64,000 bases of DNA from Iris pallida (Eukaryota; Streptophyta; Magnoliopsida; Asparagales; Iridaceae): contig JANAVB010015600.1 in assembly GCA_029216955.1 (NCBI GenBank), positions 29,856,874 to 29,920,873 on the forward strand. Direction: 5' to 3'. Both the position numbers and the translations under genes were made by a program. The notes below the pieces were generated by a model. The model saw only the letters and a program-made list of their open reading frames with translations. It made no database searches and had not been told where the DNA came from. Positions 58,180 to 64,000 of the stretch are shown in pieces; the first letter of the stretch is position 1, and each line of letters starts with the position of its first letter.

Positions 58180-58644
58180 CATGGAGGGGGGGAAATCCCT
58201 AGGCCGGCCAAGGGGTTAGGGTTTTAGGATTGAATCTAATGGCTATCAATCCATCAAGTCCAATCAAGGGCCTTCAACCTAGGTTTTCCTTAGTTAAGTT
58301 GCAACCTTTACAATCTAACTAATCATGACTTAAACCCAACTAACCAATACTAACTAATACTCACTATGGCTAACTAGACTAGCTATGACTAATCTAGGTT
58401 AGGTCCAAACTAGGTTAGGGCTAATCTAAACCACAAGGCTATCAATTAAATAATATTTAAATCACACCATTCTAAATAATTATTTTAAATTCCAAATAAT
58501 ATATATTAAATTCAAATAATTCAAAAATAACAAAAATACCCTCAAACTAGAAATATGGTAGTGACAAATCTACCCTCCTTAAAAAAATTTCGTCCTCGAA
58601 ATTGAAGGGCGAAACTAACAATGAGAAGGATAGACAATCATACC

Positions 58645-59066
58645 TCACGGTCCAAAAAGATAAGGGTATCGCTCGCGCATCTCATCCTCCCACTCCCAGA
58701 TAGACTCTCCTAGAGAATGATGCCTCCATGCGACGCGAACCAAGGGTATCACCTGGTTTCTCAGCACCTTCTCTCGACGATCCAGAATCTCCACTGGCTG
58801 CTCTGGATAACTGAGAGTAGGTCCTACCTCAATCTCTAAATGATCAAGCACATGGCTAGAGTCAGCCACGTACTGTCTCAACTGTGATACATGGAATACG
58901 TTATGGACACCCACTAGTGCAGGTGGCAAGTCTAGCCCGAATGCCACATCACCGACTCTCCCGCTGATCACGAAAGGTCCGATGAAGCGCGGGCTAAGCT
59001 TTCCACCCCCACCAAAACGTATGGTACCACGAGTCAGAGATATCCGCAGAAAAACCATGTCTCCGA
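58645..59066 (-). pseudogene. C integrase C-terminus with chromodomain
   Basis: VGDMVFLRISLTRGTIRFGG, GKLSPRFIGPFVISGRVGDV, HNVFHVSQLRQYVADSSHVL and the chromodomain-like end PVEILDRREKVLRNQVIPLV ... EWEDEMRERYPYLF, with a normal stop at 58645. No premature stop inside. Similarity to B and H begins abruptly at GTCGGAGAC (59066), preceded by TTGTGTTTAG. The integrase core that should precede it is absent. Confidence 0.85.
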
Positions 59067-60159
59067 CCTAAACACAACCAAGGTCCCATGTTACTCAATA
59101 ATCAAGCATGATCAAATAAACAAAACAACAACCTACTTCTAATCCTATCTCTAATCAACTGAGTCAAACATAGTCAATGGTCAACTACCGGTCAACAACT
59201 AGTCAATTTGTCAACATCCAAGTACTTGGTCAAAACTGGTCAACTAAGTCAACTTGGACTATTGGGTCAATGGCTAATCTAGGGTTCAAACCTAATAGTC
59301 TATAGTGTTAAAAATATCAAGGCCAACTAAATCCTGAGTTCAACATACCCATGCATACCCTACATTAAACTAGACTCATAACTTCTAACCCTTAACCATA
59401 ACACATACTCTAAATACCTCACATATCCCCATAAAACCCATACTATTCTAAATGCATCATCTATGCATACATATAGACTAACCATCTCATATGCCTAATC
59501 TATATAATATATGCAGAACCCCCTTAATCCGAATTGCTAATCACATGTATCCCTATAATCAATGCTGTAAGACATACTAATATCCTATATGGAATTTGGC
59601 TGGTCAGAGGAATCATCTACAATGGGTTATTATTCTAATACCAATGCTAACTACCATCTCTAGGGTACAGACACCCTACAAGTCGTCATATCATTACACT
59701 ATGAAGATCTACCTATGAATAAGTTCTACAAACTAAAATATCCCTACTCCTAAGTTATTGATGGAATACAATTTTATATCAACGGAAGGGTATGATAGAG
59801 ATGATAGGTTAAAACCTTCTCAAGATAAAATCTGATAATCATATGCGTCTGTCCAAAATCATGTTACTCAGAGTCTTCGTCATGCTAGTGAGCAGGGCTA
59901 CGATAATCACAGAGTCCTTGACTAAGGTATATACCTCTAGAATCATGGTATTTAAAATTTTCGCATTGTCGCATGCTTGACAGCGAAGACCTTAAATTCC
60001 CACACCCGAGAAGTATGTCCTAATCTGACTATATGTCCTCACTATGCCAGCTAACATGACTATCGAAGATTTTAGATCCCATAACTGAGGTGACCTAGCC
60101 CATATGATTCATCTCAAAAGAAAATCAAATGTAACACAAGAACAATAGGACAAAATTAA
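59067..60159 (-). other. Non-coding filler replacing pol in C
   Basis: No RT, RNaseH or integrase motif in any frame. 59160-59290 repeats GGTCAA/GTCAACT motifs like those in the LTR; the rest is AT-rich. It is unlike the filler in H (11900-13936). Confidence 0.6.
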
Positions 60160-61215
60160 TCAATCAACAAGGAATAGAGGAAATCGAATTTTTAAGGCAG
60201 TTATAAGAGGCAATTGCAGAATTGGAATCAAAAGAACGGAACCTGAAACTAGATCTCCAATGGCCTGAGCATCCTCGACTGTCCTAGCGAAAGCTCGCCC
60301 CTGCTGGCCTCCCCTAGCCTGCTGCTGATGCTGTATGTACCTTTGCTGCTGAATCGGTAAAGGTAATCCCTTCTGCTGGCCCACCGGAGCCCTAGCTCCT
60401 GCTCCCTGCTCTATCCGTCCAGATGACCCAGGACACTCTCTCAACCGATGATCGGATCCTCCGCAAAGTAAACATCTGCCCAGCCTCTTCCGGCATTCGC
60501 CCCAGTCGTGCCCTGGTTTCCTACAGTAAGGGCAACTGGTAACATGTTGCTGTCTAGGGGTCTGTTGCGTCTGTAACGGTGGTCCCCTCAACTGCTCTGT
60601 CGGAGCCCTAGCTCCAGCTGCTACCTGAGTCATTGCTGTCTGGCTCCTGGGACATTTCCTCAGCTGGTGGTCCGCTGCTCCACAAAGTAGGCACTTGCCC
60701 AGCCTCTTTCTGTACTCACCCCATTCATGCGCTGGCTTTTTGCAGTAGGGACAACTGACTGTCTGCTGTATGGGTGCCTGATACTGTCTGGGCTGCTGTT
60801 GTCTATGCTGATGGCCCTGACCCTGGAACTGCTGCTGAACAGGCCTCTGCTGATACTGGTGCTGAATCTGTACGTGAGGCCTCTTAGCCTGACCTCCACT
60901 GCTGCTAACTCCATGACTTTCATGTCCCCTCTTGAACAACTATTGCCGCTGAGTTTCCACTATCTGCTGGAAGAATGAGAACAACCGCGCCACGTCCTCT
61001 GATCATGATGGCGCCTGCTGCTGAAAAACGTTCGAGATGACTGGGGAAAGTTTCGGAGTATGAAGAGGTGCACTCCCATAAGCTGCAGATATCCCAACCT
61101 GAGCTGGCATAACAGGAGCTGCAGTCTCGGGGCCCTGCTAATCAGGACGAGGAGTAGTAGACCCCTCAGTGGTGTCTTTCCGATCGAGACGATGAGATCG
61201 CATCTCCATAACCAT
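60160..61215 (-). pseudogene. C gag: no capsid core, duplicated zinc-knuckle pair
   Basis: The frame starts at ATG 61215 (MVMEMRSHRLDRKDTTEG) and has in-frame stops near 61139, 61002 and 60940. It then stays open for about 259 codons to 60160. After a short N-terminal part it passes straight into a Gln-rich region, without the capsid core present in B. Then come four zinc-knuckle motifs in two pairs: CPYCKKPAHEWGEY (last Cys to Tyr) with CLLCGAADHQLRKC, and CPYCRKPGHDWGEC with CLLCGGSDHRLREC. The pairs are joined by similar linkers (GARAPTEQLRGPPLQ and GARAPVGQQKGLPLP), a tandem duplication of about 85 residues. After ARTVEDAQAIGD the frame leaves the family sequence, where protease should begin. 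H has a single related pair. Confidence 0.85.
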
Positions 61216-61421
61216 CCTAGAGACAGATCAAAATAACAATTGCTGAGAATGAGTCGAAATAGCAAAGGAGGACAGTTATATTTAAAGGAGAACAATATCA
61301 GCAAGAACTGAGATGGTATGAATTAAATAAGAGTTTTTTTTAATGTGATTGAGTACCTCCAAAAATATCCTAATCCTACTGCAGGCTGTAGTGATACTCT
61401 AGTTCGAATACCACTACACAA

Positions 61422-61452
61422 ACTTGACCTGCATGGGCCACTACTAAAAACG
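61422..61452 (-). promoter_or_regulatory. Leader block at the primer-site position of C
   Basis: On the minus strand, CGTTTTTAGT then AGTGGCCCATGCAGGTC directly after the 5' LTR, matching H and B except for one or two bases. Confidence 0.5.
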
Positions 61453-63406
61453 TGTCACGACCCGCACCCTAGAGTAAGGACACGAGACGTGGGTACGTCC
61501 AGCCTACGCCACAGTGTCGGCGGTAGAACGCTGTCCTAGGTCAATCATCTAACAATATAAAGATACTTGTATAGTATATACACTCCGAATGGAGGTGACA
61601 TAGCAATATACAGTCTCAATCACATCTAAGGCAGAATGATAAGATAGAAAGATAGATAAATGCTGAAATGAAAGATCCATATAAGTACAACCAGAGAGTC
61701 TAAGTGTCTAAAGATATCACAAAACCAAAAAATCCCAGATATCATAATACAGTCATCCAGAAGTAAACATAAGAAAATCCTAGTCTAGAGGAGTGTCGTC
61801 CATAGCTAAAGGATCCGGCTGCTGGTCCAAGTCACAGCTGTCGTCTAGGGTAGTCCCATAATAGGTGGGGCAGCACGCCTCATCCTCTGTAATATTTCAA
61901 TAGGTCCAGTCAGGACAGGAGCGAGCACAGTACATCTCACGCAGTTCATATAATGACAGGAATAAAATAAAGGCAATAGAGTAAAATACATGAAACGCTG
62001 AAGAGTATACATGAGTAAAAAGAAGACTGTAATAAAATATCTACTATAAGTAAAGAGCTATAGTGAACTAGTGATTTAGAGTACAAGCTAGACATGTGAA
62101 CGGCTTGATAATAAACATGAGAGGTCGTACATGGCTACACTACTTTGGAAATTGTCCACATGACTATTTATACTCTCCCGTACCCCAATCAATACACAAG
62201 GATCCGTTAAAGTTAGGTTATTGTACATGATATTCACATGGGGGCCCATAAATGGGTGCACATGAATATAAACATGGGGGCTCCGTGATCATGAGAGTAC
62301 ATGAATCACGAGAGTGTACATGTAAGGTAAAAGCACAATAGTACATGATGAAAGTAAAACGCACATGACATGATGTATCTGATGCTCCCGAGGGGGATAA
62401 CATCGTATGAAAAGATCCATATAGTACTAATTCGTGTTTCCATCATTTCAGCATCAAGTAAAATAATCTAGAGCAAGAAAATACTCCTAACAAGTATGAA
62501 ATGGTCAGAGAATGTACTCGCCTGATATCCTGAGTATCTGAAGAGAATATACTGTCCGAGGAGTGGTGTCTGTCTCCTATCAGAACAGTACAAGCCACTA
62601 CATGTCTAAAATAATAAAATAGACTGCTACAATGCATCTACATGATGTTTGGGGTCAATCTAGGCTAAAGTCAACCTTTGGTCAACTCTGGTCAATTCTG
62701 ACAGTCAAACTGGGTCAACTCTAGTCTAGTTAGGTCAAACAGTGTCAAACAAGGTTAAACTAGGTTAAACTAGTCTAGGTTGGTCTAACTAGGCTTAACA
62801 AGTCTATCTAGGTCACTAACCAATTAGCCTAGCAAGCACACACCATTCAAGTCACACAAGTCTACAATACACTAATTTAATATAAACTATACATTGGTAT
62901 ATTTCATGATTATTATTCCACACATATTATATATATTAAATTAATATAAATAACATACACATATATATATCATATCATTATTTCCAAGAATATAGTTAAT
63001 ATTTATATATACATATAGAGTGGGAGGGAGGGACATATGAGATTATGTGTGTGTGTGGACATGAATGCATATAATAGGTGTATGTGCACATGACAAAAGT
63101 GTGTGTTTGTGTAGAGTGTGTATGATACTAGAAATTAGTTAGCAGTGTACAGGAAAACAGTAGGGTGTGTGTGTCTATGTAAATTTGGAAAACAGTACAT
63201 GGCAAGGGTGTGTGTGGTACATGGAAGTTCAATCATTGAGTCTCAGGAATTTGTGTATGTGTGTGAATCATTTACAAACAGTGTGTATAGTGACAGGAAT
63301 AAAGAGGAACCTGTGTGTGTAAGTGTATAGGCTGTGTGTGTTAGAAAGTGTGTTAAGATGTGGTACATGTGAGATTGTGAGTGTGTGTGTGTGTACTGAA
63401 TTTAGA

Positions 63407-63445
<39 letters not shown>

Positions 63446-64000
63446 GTGAACTGTTGACAGTGTTTTAAGTGATAGGGCATTACATTTAATGACATGAATG
63501 TGTGTGTATTAAGATGACCTGTGAGCTAGTGAAGGGAAACCTGTGTGTGACTGGGCTATTTGTGTAAACATTCAATGTGGTTCAGGATTTCATGTTCAGT
63601 GTGTTAATAGCCTACAATGACAGAAATAAAGGAAACATGTGTGTGAGGGATGTGTGTGTATTGAACAGGGATGTGTCTCATGAACCAGTGTCTTAGACAG
63701 TGTACAAGTGATAAATTTTGAGGGAAAAATAGTTCATGTGTCTGTGTGCAGGAATCAAATGTGTGTTAGAGTGTAATAGGAACATCAGTTTTCAGTTACA
63801 CCCAGGAATTCAAAGCAGTGTATACAATGTAAATCCAGGTAGTTTCTAGTGTACAGGGTTTCCAAATGACAGTGTACAGGGTTGATTGTAGCTCAGGTTT
63901 ACACAAACAGTTCAATATGGATTTACCAATCATTCTCAGGTTTAAACTCACTGAATCATTTAAATAGGAAGAGTCAAACAGTTCTCAGAAATGAACATCC
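61453..64000 (-). repeat. Element C 5' LTR, truncated by the window end
   Basis: Colinear with 54638-57185, a few percent different. The last base of the window corresponds to about 57170 of the 3' LTR, so about 1.4 kb of this LTR, including its promoter, lies outside. Confidence 0.95.

Larger units (their letters stand above)
54638..58566 (-). repeat. Element C 3' LTR
   Basis: 3929 bp, TGTCACTACC...GCGGGTCGTGACA on the minus strand. Contains a GGTCAA cluster (55850-55990), a long GT-rich stretch (56225-56900), a telo-box (58211-58228) and a TATA box (58171-58179). Upstream on the minus strand are TTCGAGGACGAAATTTTTTT and AAGGAGGG, the polypurine tract. Confidence 0.95.
36769..64000 (-). mobile_element. 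Element B: Tekay/Del chromovirus, split by E and C, runs off the window
   Basis: The left LTR (3' in element orientation) is 36769-37796 plus 46254-48277, about 3.05 kb. The interior is 48278-53199. The right LTR (5') starts at 53200 and is interrupted at 54637 by element C; its remainder lies beyond 64000. The LTR pair was recognised from TGTCACGACCCGGTCCCAAA at both starts. The interior has the full gag-pol order and the TTTCGAGGACGAAATTTT plus purine tract before the 3' LTR. The two LTRs differ by a few percent, by a 27-bp indel (about 37031 versus 53460-53487) and by TA tract length. Confidence 0.85.
54638..64000 (-). mobile_element. Element C: non-autonomous Tekay-type derivative, right end outside the window
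   Basis: The 3' LTR is 54638-58566 (3929 bp) and the 5' LTR starts at 61453 and runs off the window. The interior is only 2.9 kb: gag pieces (60160-61215), about 1.1 kb non-coding, then the integrase tail and chromodomain (58645-59066). It lacks the gag capsid core, protease, RT, RNaseH and integrase core. It inserted in the right LTR of B. Same plan as H, but LTR sequences and interior filler differ, so the two derive from related, not identical, families. Confidence 0.9.

Overview
The window is plant nuclear DNA built almost entirely of LTR retrotransposons nested inside one another. Evidence for a plant: Ty3/gypsy chromovirus (Tekay/Del type) and Tat/Ogre-type elements, a Ty1/copia remnant, tRNA-iMet primer sites, telo-box plus TATA promoters, long TA microsatellites and heavy C-to-T decay of coding frames. 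The species is not identifiable from sequence alone. I see no convincing host gene, tRNA or rRNA.

Layout. 1-2471 is unassigned AT-rich DNA with short repeats, a long TA tract and an LTR-like promoter fragment (about 1720-2398). 2472-33784 is one old non-autonomous gypsy element (F, minus, target duplication CATAA). Its internal part carries a young Tekay-type derivative, H (7492-17946, plus, GTGCT). Its right LTR is split by a Tat-lineage element, G (19949-33269, plus, CCTAG). After a TA tract and short repeats, 34130-36768 is a decayed copia element (minus). It is interrupted by Tekay element B (36769 to beyond the window, minus). B's left LTR is split by a solo LTR, E (37797-46248, ACTTT), which is itself split by gypsy element D (38874-44230, CAACA). 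B's right LTR is split at 54638 by Tekay derivative C, which runs off the right edge. The insertion order is therefore F before H and G; and copia before B, B before E and C, E before D.

How the parts relate. B carries a complete but stop-riddled gag-protease-RT-RNaseH-integrase-chromodomain frame. H and C are its non-autonomous relatives: both keep gag zinc knuckles and the integrase tail/chromodomain and have lost protease, RT, RNaseH and most of integrase. H has near-identical LTRs, so an element without a polymerase moved recently, presumably in trans. D keeps gag, protease and the start of RT; F has no recognisable coding capacity but shares D's LTR-end style and tRNA-iMet primer site.

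The most interesting object is G. It has one 5.5 kb sense gag-protease frame with two G-patch motifs and no RT, RNaseH or integrase. On the opposite strand it has a large intron-containing gene with its own TATA box facing the sense promoter. A short motif (TTTACGC) is scattered densely through its LTRs, its sense leader and the first intron of the antisense gene.
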